NCBI GenBank assembly: GCA_902493985.1
Contig: CABURR010000018.1
Coordinates: forward strand, 1 to 38,378
Source: an uncultured Collinsella sp.
GTDB lineage: Bacteria; Actinomycetota; Coriobacteriia; Coriobacteriales; Coriobacteriaceae
Reading direction: 5' to 3'
Length of the DNA: 38,378 nt
A program made the position numbers and the translations under genes. The notes under the pieces are model-generated. The model did not search any database, was not told the DNA's origin, and was given only the letters and a program-made list of their open reading frames with translations. How positions within the stretch are numbered: the first letter of the stretch is position 1; each line of letters opens with the position of its first letter. Of this stretch, positions 30,668 through 38,368 are shown in pieces.

Positions 30668-31459
30668 TTACTCCTCGTCGTCCTCATCGTCCGAGAACAG
30701 GTCCAGACGACTCACGAACAAGCCCTCCTTGCCCTCGCGCGCGGTAATGACCACACGGGCGATGGCGAGCGAAATCTCGTAGAGCGAGAGCAGGGCGCCA
30801 TACATGAGGCCCAGCGTAACGGGCGAGCCGTCGGGCGTAATCACAGCCGAGCCCACAAGCAGGCCAACGTATACGTAACGCCAGGCGCTGCGGAAGGCCG
30901 CGTAGGACACGATATGGAAGACGGACAGGTAGAAGATGATGAGCGGCAGCTCAAACGCCACACCAAAGCCGATCATAAAGAGCAGCTCCATGTTGACGTA
31001 GTTCTCCAAATCGGGCAGTGCCGTGGCAACGGCCGAGGTTTCGCCGATGAGCCACTCAAAGCCCGCAGGGATGATGATGAAGTAGCAAAAGATTGCGCCC
31101 AGGAAGAACAGCACCGTCGAGGCGAGCACCGTGGGCACGACCCACTTGCGCTCGTTGGGGCGAAGCGCCGGCAGGAAAAACGCCAGAATCTGCCAGATGA
31201 TCATGGGCGTGCACATGACCACGGCCATCTTGATGGCCAGCGAGAAGCGCAGGCCAAAGCCGCCGAGCGTGGTGGTGATGTAGAACTTACCATCCGGCAC
31301 AAAGGAGCGGATGGGATCTTCCAGGATGTCGAGCACCACGGGCGTGGCGAAATACAGCACGATGGCTGCGGCAAACACCGAGACGACCACGATGGTCAGG
31401 CGGCGACGGAGCTCTCCCAGGTGATCGAAGAGCGGCATACGCGCAGGTCCGATAGGCAT
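30668..31459 (-). CDS. tatC: Sec-independent protein translocase TatC
   Basis: Core membrane receptor of the twin-arginine pathway. The 263-residue product has six hydrophobic segments. Conserved features are the N-terminal MPLFDHLGELRRRL, the FALRPNERKW-like loop (FFLPALRPNERKWVVP), the first periplasmic loop with FYITTTLGGFGLRFSLA, and FGVAFELPLIIF. The C-terminus is acidic (FSDDEDDEE). Its start ATG overlaps the stop of the TatA/B-type gene (TAATG). Confidence 0.96.
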   Translation of the reverse strand: MPIGPARMPLFDHLGELRRRLTIVVVSVFAAAIVLYFATPVVLDILEDPIRSFVPDGKFYITTTLGGFGLRFSLAIKMAVVMCTPMIIWQILAFFLPALRPNERKWVVPTVLASTVLFFLGAIFCYFIIIPAGFEWLIGETSAVATALPDLENYVNMELLFMIGFGVAFELPLIIFYLSVFHIVSYAAFRSAWRYVYVGLLVGSAVITPDGSPVTLGLMYGALLSLYEISLAIARVVITAREGKEGLFVSRLDLFSDDEDDEE

Positions 31460-32043
31460 TACTCATCGCCTCCCTTCGGGGCATCGGCAGCGGCATCGTC
31501 CTCGGCCTCGAGCTCGCGGGCAAGCTGGTCGACGACGGCCTTGCGCTTGCGGGGACGACGGGCATAGAGGTCGGCCGTCGTGGGCTCTGCCGGCTCGGGC
31601 TCGGGCTCCGGCTCTGCAGCAGGCTCGGGCTCGACGGCGGCATCGGCAGACCCGGCGTCGGCACCCTCGGCTTCAGTCTCCTTGGCAGCATCCTCGCCCT
31701 CAGCAGCACCCTCGCTTGCGGCCTTCTCGGCGGCAAGGCGGGCACGGCGCTCGGCAAAGGTCTCCTTCTTTGCGGGCGCAGCCGTCTCGACGGCATCCTC
31801 GTCCGCATCGGAATCGTCGTCGGTCGCAGCAGCCTTCTTGGGCTTGACCGGGGCCGACGCGGCCTCGCTTACCGGATCAATGATCTCGGACTGAACAACA
31901 GCCGTCATCTTTTCCTGCGTCTCGCGGAACTGACGGATGGCACGGCCGATCGTGCGGCCCATCTGCGGGAGCTTATCCGGGCCAAACAGCAAAAAGCCGA
32001 AGACCACGATGATCGCGAGCTCACCCTCTCCAATACCAAACAC
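31459..32043 (-). CDS. tatA: TatA/TatB-type twin-arginine translocase subunit with long acidic tail
   Basis: The start was set at GTG 32043 (VFGIGEGELAII), with GGAGG 5 nt upstream; an ATG at 32047-32049 is out of frame. One transmembrane helix (ELAIIVVFGFLLFG) is followed by the FGPDKLPQ hinge and the amphipathic helix MGRTIGRAIRQFRETQEKM. The Glu in the helix start and the length (194 residues) fit TatB as well as TatA. Residues about 70-194 are Ala/Glu/Pro-rich and probably disordered, with EPEPAAEPEPEPEP and then an RRPRKRK basic patch. It is the only TatA/B gene here and is directly coupled to tatC. Confidence 0.88.
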   Translation of the reverse strand: MFGIGEGELAIIVVFGFLLFGPDKLPQMGRTIGRAIRQFRETQEKMTAVVQSEIIDPVSEAASAPVKPKKAAATDDDSDADEDAVETAAPAKKETFAERRARLAAEKAASEGAAEGEDAAKETEAEGADAGSADAAVEPEPAAEPEPEPEPAEPTTADLYARRPRKRKAVVDQLARELEAEDDAAADAPKGGDE

Positions 32044-32124
32044 ACATACCTCCAAGGCTCGATGTGAGTCGAGCCCGCACCGCGCCATTCGGCCGGAACT
32101 CGTCTATTCATTCGGTCAAGTATA

Positions 32125-32152
32125 GCGCCCGGACGCCAAAACGTCCGAGCGC
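32125..32152 (-). repeat. GC-rich hairpin between the STAS gene and tatA
   Basis: GCGCCCGGACG (32125-32135) pairs with CGTCCGAGCGC (32142-32152), with one mismatch and a 6-nt loop. Without a long T-run it is a weak terminator candidate for the STAS gene. Confidence 0.55.
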
Positions 32153-32197
32153 ATCACAAACATATGCCAAACGGCACGCCCTTTTGGGGGGCAAAGA

Positions 32198-32512
32198 TTA
32201 TGCAGCGGTGATCGAAATCTCTTGGTCGACACCCAACAGCTGGACCACACGCATCACCGGGGGCTGCACATTGGTGCAGCTAAAGCGCTTGCCGTGGTCG
32301 ACCGCGTGGTGCGCAGCGCCCACGAGCACGCCAATGCCCGTCGAATCGATGTAGCTCACATGGGCAAAATCGAGCTCAACGGCCTCGGTGGGCTGCTCGA
32401 GCGCCAGGTCGATGGCATTGCGCAGGCTATCGGCGTTAGAGATATCGATCTCGCCGGTTACCTTAATGGTGTAGAGCTCTGGCGTGGGGTTGGTGGAAAT
32501 ACCCAAATCCAT
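32198..32512 (-). CDS. STAS-domain anti-sigma-factor antagonist (SpoIIAA/RsbV-like)
   Basis: The 104-residue single-domain protein has LYTIKVTGEIDISNADSLRNAI as the first strand-helix unit. The phosphorylatable serine is S57 in the canonical YIDSTGIGVLVGAAH. Such proteins switch partner sigma factors by binding anti-sigma kinases when unphosphorylated. No anti-sigma kinase, phosphatase or sigma factor gene lies nearby, so its partner is elsewhere. It lies 51 nt after the aminotransferase gene, on the same strand. Confidence 0.9.
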   Translation of the reverse strand: MDLGISTNPTPELYTIKVTGEIDISNADSLRNAIDLALEQPTEAVELDFAHVSYIDSTGIGVLVGAAHHAVDHGKRFSCTNVQPPVMRVVQLLGVDQEISITAA

Positions 32513-32563
32513 GTATACGCTCCTTTACGTATCGAAAGTGCGGATAGTACGGGAAGCCGCGCG

Positions 32564-33868
32564 TTAGGCGCGCTCGGCACGCGCAAGCTCGGCAGCGACG
32601 AGCTTAACGGCCAGCACCAGCACATCGAGCGCGGCCTCCAGGTCCTCGACCGTGGGATAGCTCGGCGCGATGCGGATGTTGGTGTCGCGCGGGTCCTTGC
32701 CATAGGGCCAAGTGGCGCCGGCCGGTGTGAGCTTGACGCCCAGGTCGGCGCAGAGCGCGGCGACCTTTTGGGCCGAGCCCTCGGGACCATCGAAGCTTAC
32801 AAAGTAGCCGCCGCGGGGGTGCGTCCAAGTAGCGCAACCCGTATCGCCCAAGCCCTCGGTGAGCTTGCGCTCAACGGCCTCAAAGCGCGGGCGCAAAAAC
32901 TCGGCATGCTTTTTCATGTGCTCCTTGACCGCCTCGATGGTGGGAAGGAAGCGCACGTGACGCAGCTGGTTGAGCTTATCGGCACTGATGAGGCCGGCCT
33001 TCAGGCGCTTGGAGAACTCGGCGATGACCGCGGGGCTCGCACCGATAAAGCCGATACCGGCGCCCGGGAAGGTGATCTTGGACGTCGAGGCAAAAGCCAC
33101 CACGCGGTCCTCGGTGCCCGCCGCGCGGGCAAGATCGAAGATGTTGGCGAGCTCGTCGGTCTCGTCGTACAGGTCGTGCACGCAGTAGGCGTTATCCCAG
33201 AAGATGCGGAAATCGGGCGCGGCCGTGGGCATCTCGACCAGGCGGCGCACAGTGTCCTCGCTAAAGGTGATGCCCGTGGGGTTGGAATACTTGGGCACGC
33301 ACCAGATACCCTTGATGGAATCGTCGGCGGCAACCAGGCGCTCGATCTCGTCCATGTCGGGGCCGTTGTCGGTCATCGCGACGGGGACGTTCTCGATACC
33401 CAGGTCGGCGGTGATGCCAAAGTGGCGGTCGTAGCCGGGAACAGGGCACAGGAACTTGACCTTCTTGCCGTCATGCGCGGCCTCGTAAGCCTCCCAAGGC
33501 TCGCTGCCGCACGAGCCGCAGCGCCAGAACATACCGGCGATATCGTGCTCAATCAGCAGGCTCGATGAACCCAGCACGAGCGTCTGCTCGGCGGGGCAGC
33601 CCAAGAACCCCCCTGCCAGCTTGCGTGCCGAGGGAATGCCCTCAAAGCAGCCGTAGTTGGAACAATCGACGTTGCCGTCGTGCAGATCGGCATCGGCATT
33701 GAGGATATCGAGCATGGGTCGAGAGATGTCCACCTGGGAGGGCGACGGCTTGCCGCGGGCCATATCGAGCGCCAGGCCCTTGGCCTTGACCTCGGCGACC
33801 TCGGCTTTGAGCACCTCGATGGCGGCATCGAGTTCGGTGGTTTCCATCTTCTGGTAGATCGTCTGCAT
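32564..33868 (-). CDS. aspartate aminotransferase, actinobacterial type (Aminotran_MocR-like)
   Basis: PLP enzyme exchanging amino groups between aspartate and 2-oxoglutarate. The product is 434 residues, with AAAGG upstream of ATG 33868. Fold type I features are ALDMARGKPSPSQVDIS near the N-terminus, NYGCFEGIPSARKLAGGFLG, CPVPGYDRHF, CVPKYSNPTGITFS, the FWDNAYCVHDL stretch with the PLP Asp, and the Schiff-base lysine in FASTSKITFPGAGIGF. The late Arg is in NIRIAPSYP. This subgroup is longer than the classical AspC type and common in actinobacteria. Substrate preference cannot be read directly. Confidence 0.86.
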   Translation of the reverse strand: MQTIYQKMETTELDAAIEVLKAEVAEVKAKGLALDMARGKPSPSQVDISRPMLDILNADADLHDGNVDCSNYGCFEGIPSARKLAGGFLGCPAEQTLVLGSSSLLIEHDIAGMFWRCGSCGSEPWEAYEAAHDGKKVKFLCPVPGYDRHFGITADLGIENVPVAMTDNGPDMDEIERLVAADDSIKGIWCVPKYSNPTGITFSEDTVRRLVEMPTAAPDFRIFWDNAYCVHDLYDETDELANIFDLARAAGTEDRVVAFASTSKITFPGAGIGFIGASPAVIAEFSKRLKAGLISADKLNQLRHVRFLPTIEAVKEHMKKHAEFLRPRFEAVERKLTEGLGDTGCATWTHPRGGYFVSFDGPEGSAQKVAALCADLGVKLTPAGATWPYGKDPRDTNIRIAPSYPTVEDLEAALDVLVLAVKLVAAELARAERA

Positions 33869-34017
33869 GGGTGCGACCTTTCGCGAAGCGGTACGTTGCA
33901 GTTCGTCTAAGTATAGACCGCCACCGCCGCAACGTTATGAAGCCGTGATAGATTAAGTTCATCGCAATGAATTACGACATCGCTGCGCGCATGCTGTGGT
34001 GCGCCCAAGGAGGCACT

Positions 34018-34272
34018 ATGGAATATGGATCGATCCAAGCTGAGGAATTCGGCGACCTGCAGCGCCTGGTCGACGGACTGTTTTACGACCGCCACGCCAT
34101 CGACCGCCTGGATCTGATCGTACAGGCCGAGATCTTGGACCTGGCGCCCGATCTCATGGAAATCGTCAACTTGCTACCGCCCGGCTATTACGACCGCCAG
34201 TCACTTTGCGACCAACTCAACTCCGCCTTGGCCGCCCACGGCTGGGGCGCCGTCTACGGCACCGTGGAATAA
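34018..34272 (+). CDS. small conserved-looking protein of unknown function (84 aa)
   Basis: The start was set at ATG 34018 (MEYGSIQAEEFGDLQRLV), with a strong AAGGAGG site 7 nt upstream; the upstream ATG at 33967 has none. The product is soluble, acidic and helical (LQRLVDGLFYDRHAIDRLDLIVQAEILDLAPDLMEIVNLLPPGYYDRQSLCDQLNSAL) and ends in GWGAVYGTVE. I recognise no family. It is transcribed divergently from the aminotransferase gene and is followed by a repeat element with a terminator. Confidence 0.75.
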   Translation: MEYGSIQAEEFGDLQRLVDGLFYDRHAIDRLDLIVQAEILDLAPDLMEIVNLLPPGYYDRQSLCDQLNSALAAHGWGAVYGTVE

Positions 34273-34350
34273 ACCTAGTCATTGGGGCCTGTGGTCAAAA
34301 AATAGCAAATATGAGTACTGTTACTTTTTTAGTAACAGCGATTTTGAATT

Positions 34351-34374
34351 AAAAAGGCCAGTCTTGGCCTTTTG
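34351..34374. terminator. short bidirectional terminator inside the repeat element
   Basis: AAAAGGCCA/TGGCCTTTT, 9-bp perfect stem with a 4-nt loop, A- and T-flanked. Confidence 0.7.
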
Positions 34375-34475
34375 TGTCCGGTTTTGGAAGGATGCATCAG
34401 CATTTTTCGTCCAGCCACGCAATCGTTAATGCACAGACAGAATAGATTTGTACATTATTTTTCGCGCCTAAAATG

Positions 34476-34514
34476 AAACGCCGTTTGTGACAGTACTCAC
34501 AAACGGCGTTTTTT
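34476..34514 (+). terminator. strong terminator at the right end of the repeat element
   Basis: AAACGCCGTTTGTG (34476-34489) pairs perfectly with CACAAACGGCGTTT (34498-34511) across ACAGTACT, followed by T-residues on the plus strand. It includes the right-end AGTACT motif of the element as its loop. Confidence 0.88.
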
Positions 34515-34604
34515 GGCCACTGGGGTGTCCGGCAGGTGGCAAGTACCACTCAAAACCGCGTTTTACACGCGCTCGAGCAGGCTCTGGCGTCTGTTTCTAC
34601 GCGC

Positions 34605-35963
34605 CTACTCGTTCTTGGGCGCGGGGTGCTTGCAGATCACACTCATGTAGATCATGCCAAGTACGGCCGCGGTGACAGAGCCGGCGAGAATAGCGGCCTT
34701 GGCAGCCAGAACCTCAAACTGGGCCGTCGGGAAGGCGAGGCCGCTGATGAGAATCGACATGGTAAAGCCGATACCGCCCAGAATGCCCACACCGGCAATC
34801 ATGTGCCAGTTAACGTTGTGCGGCAGCTCGCAAGCCTTGAGCTTGACCAAGGCGAACGTCATGCCAAAGATGCCGATCGGCTTGCCCAGCAGCATGCCAA
34901 AGTACACGCCGAGCGTCACCGGGTCGGTGAGCAGCGTGCTCATGTCCACGCCCACTAGACGAACCTGCGCGTTCACGAACGCAAAGATCGGCAGGATCAC
35001 AAAGTTGACCGGCGTGGAGATCAGACGCTCCATGCGGATGAGCGGCGGGGTCACGCGGTGCATGACGCGCTCGACCTTGGTGGTCGAGACGGTAAAGTCA
35101 TGCTGGCCCAGGATGTGTGCCTCGTCGTCGTAGCGGTCATCGAGCAGCGGCAGGCACTCGCCCAACCAATCGGTGAGGCTATCGAGCTTGACGCCGCACT
35201 TGGCCGGGATGGTAAAGGCCAAGATGACGCCGGCGAGCGTAGCGTGCACGCCGCTCTTGAACATGCAGAACCACAGCAGCAGGCCCAGCACCGAGTACGG
35301 GGCAAGGCGGTAATGCTGCGTCTTGTTGAGCCACACGAGCGCGCAGGTCACAAGCGCGGCGGCGCCCAACCAAAACGGATTGGGGCTCTGACCGTAGAAG
35401 ATGGCGATGGCGGCGATGGAGATGAGGTCGTCGGCGATGGCGAGCGTCGAGAAGAACACGCGCACGCCGTTGGGCACGCGGTTGCCCAAAAGCGACAGCA
35501 CGCCCAGCGCAAAGGCAATATCGGTTGCCATGGGGATGGCCCAACCGTTGCGGGCGCCGGCATGGTTAAAGATCAGGTAGATGCAGGCGGGAACGACGAC
35601 GCCGCCCACGGCCGCCAGCATGGGAAGCATGGCCTGGCGCGGGTTCTTGAGCTCGCCAACTGTCATCTCATACTTGAGCTCAATGCCCACCAGCAAAAAG
35701 AAAATCGCCATGAGGAAGTCGTTGACGAAAAGCTCAACGGTGAGACCGGCCGTAAGGTTGCCCAGACCCACATACAGCGGGGTCTCCAAAAAGTGATGGA
35801 TGGCCTCGTAGGCATCGGTGTTGGCGCAAATGACGGCGGCGATGGCGGCGAAGACCATGACGGCGGCGGAAATCGTGCCGTTCTCGGCAATGCGCTCCCA
35901 GATGTCGTGACGCTCAAAACGCTTGCGCTCACGAACGTTGAACAGCTGCTCGGGTGCTGCCAT
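34605..35963 (-). CDS. nhaA: Na+/H+ antiporter NhaA
   Basis: The 452-residue, roughly 12-helix membrane protein exchanges sodium for protons. It carries the NhaA signature MATDIAFALGVLSLLG and the paired aspartates of the ion site in LAIADDLISIAAIAIFYG (equivalent to D163/D164 of E. coli NhaA). FLLVGIELKYEMTVGEL and GIGFTMSILISGLAF are also present. It is longer than E. coli NhaA (388) mainly through a loop in the middle (about residues 260-300, LDDRYDDEAHILGQHDFTVSTTKVERVMHRV). The start ATG has AAAGGAG upstream. A full intrinsic terminator lies in its leader, 33 nt before the start. Confidence 0.95.
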   Translation of the reverse strand: MAAPEQLFNVRERKRFERHDIWERIAENGTISAAVMVFAAIAAVICANTDAYEAIHHFLETPLYVGLGNLTAGLTVELFVNDFLMAIFFLLVGIELKYEMTVGELKNPRQAMLPMLAAVGGVVVPACIYLIFNHAGARNGWAIPMATDIAFALGVLSLLGNRVPNGVRVFFSTLAIADDLISIAAIAIFYGQSPNPFWLGAAALVTCALVWLNKTQHYRLAPYSVLGLLLWFCMFKSGVHATLAGVILAFTIPAKCGVKLDSLTDWLGECLPLLDDRYDDEAHILGQHDFTVSTTKVERVMHRVTPPLIRMERLISTPVNFVILPIFAFVNAQVRLVGVDMSTLLTDPVTLGVYFGMLLGKPIGIFGMTFALVKLKACELPHNVNWHMIAGVGILGGIGFTMSILISGLAFPTAQFEVLAAKAAILAGSVTAAVLGMIYMSVICKHPAPKNE

Positions 35964-35996
35964 GGGCGGCTCCTTTCACGGGAAGGCTCCCGTCTT

Positions 35997-36032
35997 AAAA
36001 AAGCACGGCCCGCCCAAGTGGCGGCGCCGCGC
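35997..36032 (-). terminator. intrinsic terminator in the nhaA leader (possible attenuator)
   Basis: On the minus strand, GCGCGGC pairs with GCCGTGC (one G-U) and, inside, GGCGG-type arms pair around a 5-nt loop with a single bulge. TTTTTT follows (35997-36002). It ends 33 nt before the nhaA ATG. ppaC already has its own terminator at 36172, and too little space remains for a promoter downstream, so this stem probably controls nhaA. The leader between the two terminators is about 140 nt. Confidence 0.75.
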
Positions 36033-36171
36033 TCTAACGTATTACGCTTGCATCTAGCCTACCCTGCACGACAAGCACGCAGGCGTGGCCGAAAAGCGGA
36101 ACCACAGGTTGAACATTATTTGCCCAACGGCACGGGCACGCCTGTCCAAGAGACGACGCGGCGCCGTGCAC

Positions 36172-36211
36172 AAAAAACGACCGGAGCGCGGGGCGTCCGC
36201 GATCCGGTCGT
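36172..36211 (-). terminator. intrinsic terminator after ppaC
   Basis: ACGACCGGA/TCCGGTCGT arms with inner CGCGG/CCGCG pairing, then TTTTTTG on the minus strand, 19 nt after the ppaC stop. Confidence 0.9.
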
Positions 36212-36230
36212 GGCGTTTAGTGAACTAAAC

Positions 36231-37154
36231 CTAGCAGGCGGCCATGATGGGGGCAGCGACCTGCTTCTTACGGGAGAGGACGCCCGGCATCCAGACGCCG
36301 TCGTGCTCGTCGGCAATGCCCAGGCCCTTCTGAGCAGCCTCGGTCTCGCCCTCGAGCAGGACCTGCGAGCCCTCCTCCATGATGTCGGTGATGCACAGGA
36401 CAATGCCGTCAGCACCCTTCTCGGCGGCGTAGGCGCGCATGGCCTCGCGAATCTCGTCGATCATGCCGAGCGCACGGGTCTTGTCGACGGTCTCGTACTG
36501 GCCGATGAGCAGCTTCTTGCCGGCGGGCTCAAACATCTTGATGTCGTTGCCGACCATCTCGGCTGCGGTGAAGGAGCCGGACGGACGGGTGAGGAAGACT
36601 TCCATGCCAAACTTGACCGGGTCGACGCCCACCTGCTCGCCGAGCTTGGCGGCGACGGCGCGGTCGACATCGGTGGTGGTGGGGCTCTTGAGCATGAGCG
36701 TGTCGGTCATCATGGCCGAGAGCAGCAGCTTAGCCTGGACGTCGGAAAGCTCAACGCCGAGCACGCCGGCGAGCTTGGTGACGATGGTGCAGCTGGAGCC
36801 CCAGGGCAGGCAGATGTAGTGCAGCGGGCCGGCGGTCTCGAAGTCGCCGATGCGGTGATGGTCGACGACACCAAAGACCGTGGCGTCCTTAAGGCCGGCG
36901 ACGGACTGGGCGGACTCGTTGTGGTCGGTGAGGACGACGAGCTGACCGGCCTCGACGGACTCGATCACGCGAGGCTCGGCGATGCCGGCGTCGGCGAGCA
37001 GCTTGGCGGACTCGGCCGGAAGCTGACCAAGGGCGCAGGCCTCGTAGGTGTTGCCGGCATACTCAACCTGGCTGAGCAGCTGGGACAGGACGACGGCGCT
37101 CATGATGGCGTCGTTATCGGGGTTCTGGTGACCAAAGACAAGAACGTTTGCCAT
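36231..37154 (-). CDS. ppaC: manganese-dependent inorganic pyrophosphatase (family II)
   Basis: Hydrolyses pyrophosphate. The 307-residue DHH-superfamily enzyme has metal ligands H9, D13 and D15 in FGHQNPDND, DHN in LTDHNE, and the DHH motif in GVVDHHRIGDF. The C-terminal DHHA2 domain carries the substrate-binding SRKKQVAAPI near its end. Length and motifs fit the soluble family II enzyme without regulatory CBS domains. Confidence 0.96.
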   Translation of the reverse strand: MANVLVFGHQNPDNDAIMSAVVLSQLLSQVEYAGNTYEACALGQLPAESAKLLADAGIAEPRVIESVEAGQLVVLTDHNESAQSVAGLKDATVFGVVDHHRIGDFETAGPLHYICLPWGSSCTIVTKLAGVLGVELSDVQAKLLLSAMMTDTLMLKSPTTTDVDRAVAAKLGEQVGVDPVKFGMEVFLTRPSGSFTAAEMVGNDIKMFEPAGKKLLIGQYETVDKTRALGMIDEIREAMRAYAAEKGADGIVLCITDIMEEGSQVLLEGETEAAQKGLGIADEHDGVWMPGVLSRKKQVAAPIMAAC

Positions 37155-37287
37155 GGATATCCTCCACTTGATATGTGTACTTGGACGTAGCTATGGTAGC
37201 ACGCCGATGCCGAGCCTTCGCAGACGGAAGGGCCACGGCATATTTTGGGGCAGGCACGGGGGCCAAGGCCGTCCCTTTTCACCGTGT

Positions 37288-37318
37288 TGGTGCAAAGTAA
37301 CCTGACCCCCTTGCACCA
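37288..37318. repeat. short inverted repeat with GGGGTCAGGTTACTTTGCACC-like word
   Basis: TGGTGCAA (37288-37295) pairs with TTGCACCA (37311-37318). On the minus strand the loop reads GGGGTCAGGTTACT. It lies between the glucokinase stop and the ppaC upstream region. It resembles the REP-type repeats elsewhere in this window. Confidence 0.6.
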
Positions 37319-37319
37319 G

Positions 37320-38273
37320 CTATTTACCGGCGGCGCGCAGAGCTACGTAGGCGGCGCCGATGATGCCGGCGTCGTTGCCGAGCGAAGCGACCTTAATGGG
37401 CGTCTCACGCGAGGCGGAAAGCGCGTAGCGCTGGAAGTGCTCGCGAACGGCGTCGAGGTAGACATCGGCCGAAGCGGACGCGCCACCACCGATCAGGAAC
37501 ATCTCGGGGTCGACCACGTTGGCGATAAGCGCCAGAGCGCGGCCGAGATAGTCGGCCATGGTATCGGCAGCTGCCAGCGCCAGCTTGTCACCCTCGCGGC
37601 AGGCCTGGAACACGTCCTTGGAATCTGAGGGGCCGGTGAGCTCGATGGGCTCGACGCCCGCCTTCTTGCACTCGGCAAGGTAGTTGCTCACCACGCCGGT
37701 GGCGCTGGAATACTGCTCCAGGTGGCCATGGCCGCCGCAGCCGCAGGTGCGCTCCTCAGCCGGGTTCAGGCACATATGGCCAATCTCGCCGCCAGCACCC
37801 ACAACACCCGATACCACGTCGCCGTTAACGATAACGCCGCCGCCCACGCCGGTACCGATGGTGACCATCACCACGTTCTGCACGCCCTTGGCAGAACCGA
37901 GCCAGGCCTCACCCATGGCAGCGGCGTTGGCATCGTTCTCGTACTTAACGACCGCATCGGGGCAGTGCTTTTGAATGGCAATCCTCAGCTCGGGCAGGTT
38001 AATGGCAATGTTGGCCTTGACCTTGGCATCGCCCGATGCCGGGATGGGGCACGGAACGGCCAGGCCAATGCCCGCCACAAAGGCACGCGGAATCTGGGCT
38101 TTGGCGACCACCTGGTCGATAGCCTCGGTCACCGCGGCAAAGCCCGCAGCGTCAACGATGGGAGGCGTAGGCACGCTGGCCTTGGCAAGCAGGTTACCGT
38201 CTTCGTCGAACAGGCCCTCCTTAACCGAAGTGCCGCCGACGTCAATGCCGATGTAGTACTGCTTAGGTTCCAT
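37320..38273 (-). CDS. ROK-family glucokinase
   Basis: The start was set at ATG 38273 (MEPKQYYIGIDVGGTSVK), with AAAGGTGGG upstream. The 317-residue product has phosphate-binding IGIDVGGTSVKEGLFD at 8-23, GIGLAVPCPI, the catalytic Asp in YENDANAAAMGEAWLG, TIGTGVGGGVIVNG, and GGEIGHMCLNP. The ROK zinc site reads TCGCGGHGHLEQYSS, so the position usually held by the third Cys (GCLE) is His. It probably phosphorylates glucose, but ROK kinases of ManNAc or GlcNAc look alike, and the amino-sugar locus in this window leaves that open. Confidence 0.87.
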   Translation of the reverse strand: MEPKQYYIGIDVGGTSVKEGLFDEDGNLLAKASVPTPPIVDAAGFAAVTEAIDQVVAKAQIPRAFVAGIGLAVPCPIPASGDAKVKANIAINLPELRIAIQKHCPDAVVKYENDANAAAMGEAWLGSAKGVQNVVMVTIGTGVGGGVIVNGDVVSGVVGAGGEIGHMCLNPAEERTCGCGGHGHLEQYSSATGVVSNYLAECKKAGVEPIELTGPSDSKDVFQACREGDKLALAAADTMADYLGRALALIANVVDPEMFLIGGGASASADVYLDAVREHFQRYALSASRETPIKVASLGNDAGIIGAAYVALRAAGK

Positions 38274-38326
38274 GGGAGCCCACCTTTCTCGTTTAAACAT
38301 TGCCTGTATGGTACCGCTCCCAAGGC

Positions 38327-38368
38327 AAAAACCTACCAAAAAGGGACAGGTTTGTTTTGGCAGGTTTT
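38327..38368. repeat. inverted repeat AAAACCTaCCAAAA/TTTTGGcAGGTTTT with GGGACAGG loop
   Basis: Arms 38327-38340 and 38355-38368 match in 13 of 14 positions. The loop contains AGGGACAGGTTTG. It lies upstream of glucokinase at the window end and belongs with the other GGGAC-type repeats here. Confidence 0.7.

Larger units (their letters stand above)
34290..34523. repeat. second copy of the TGGnCAAAAAA-N9-TGAGTACTGTnAC paired element (228 bp)
   Basis: The left end (34292-34324) has TGGTC-AAAAAA-9 nt-TGAGTACTGTTAC; the right end (34487-34519, inverted) has TGGCC-AAAAAA-9 nt-TGAGTACTGTCAC. The 9-nt spacer is kept in length but not in sequence at the right end. There it is the complement of a following 9-mer, so the right end forms a perfect hairpin that also terminates transcription. 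The interior is AT-rich and unlike that of the element at 19766. Together with the terminators, this accounts for the 332-nt gap 34273-34604. Confidence 0.75.

Noticed and set aside
35058..37190. 710-aa open frame opposite nhaA and ppaC
   Set aside because: Spans two real genes and two terminators on the other strand; composition is that of a shadow.
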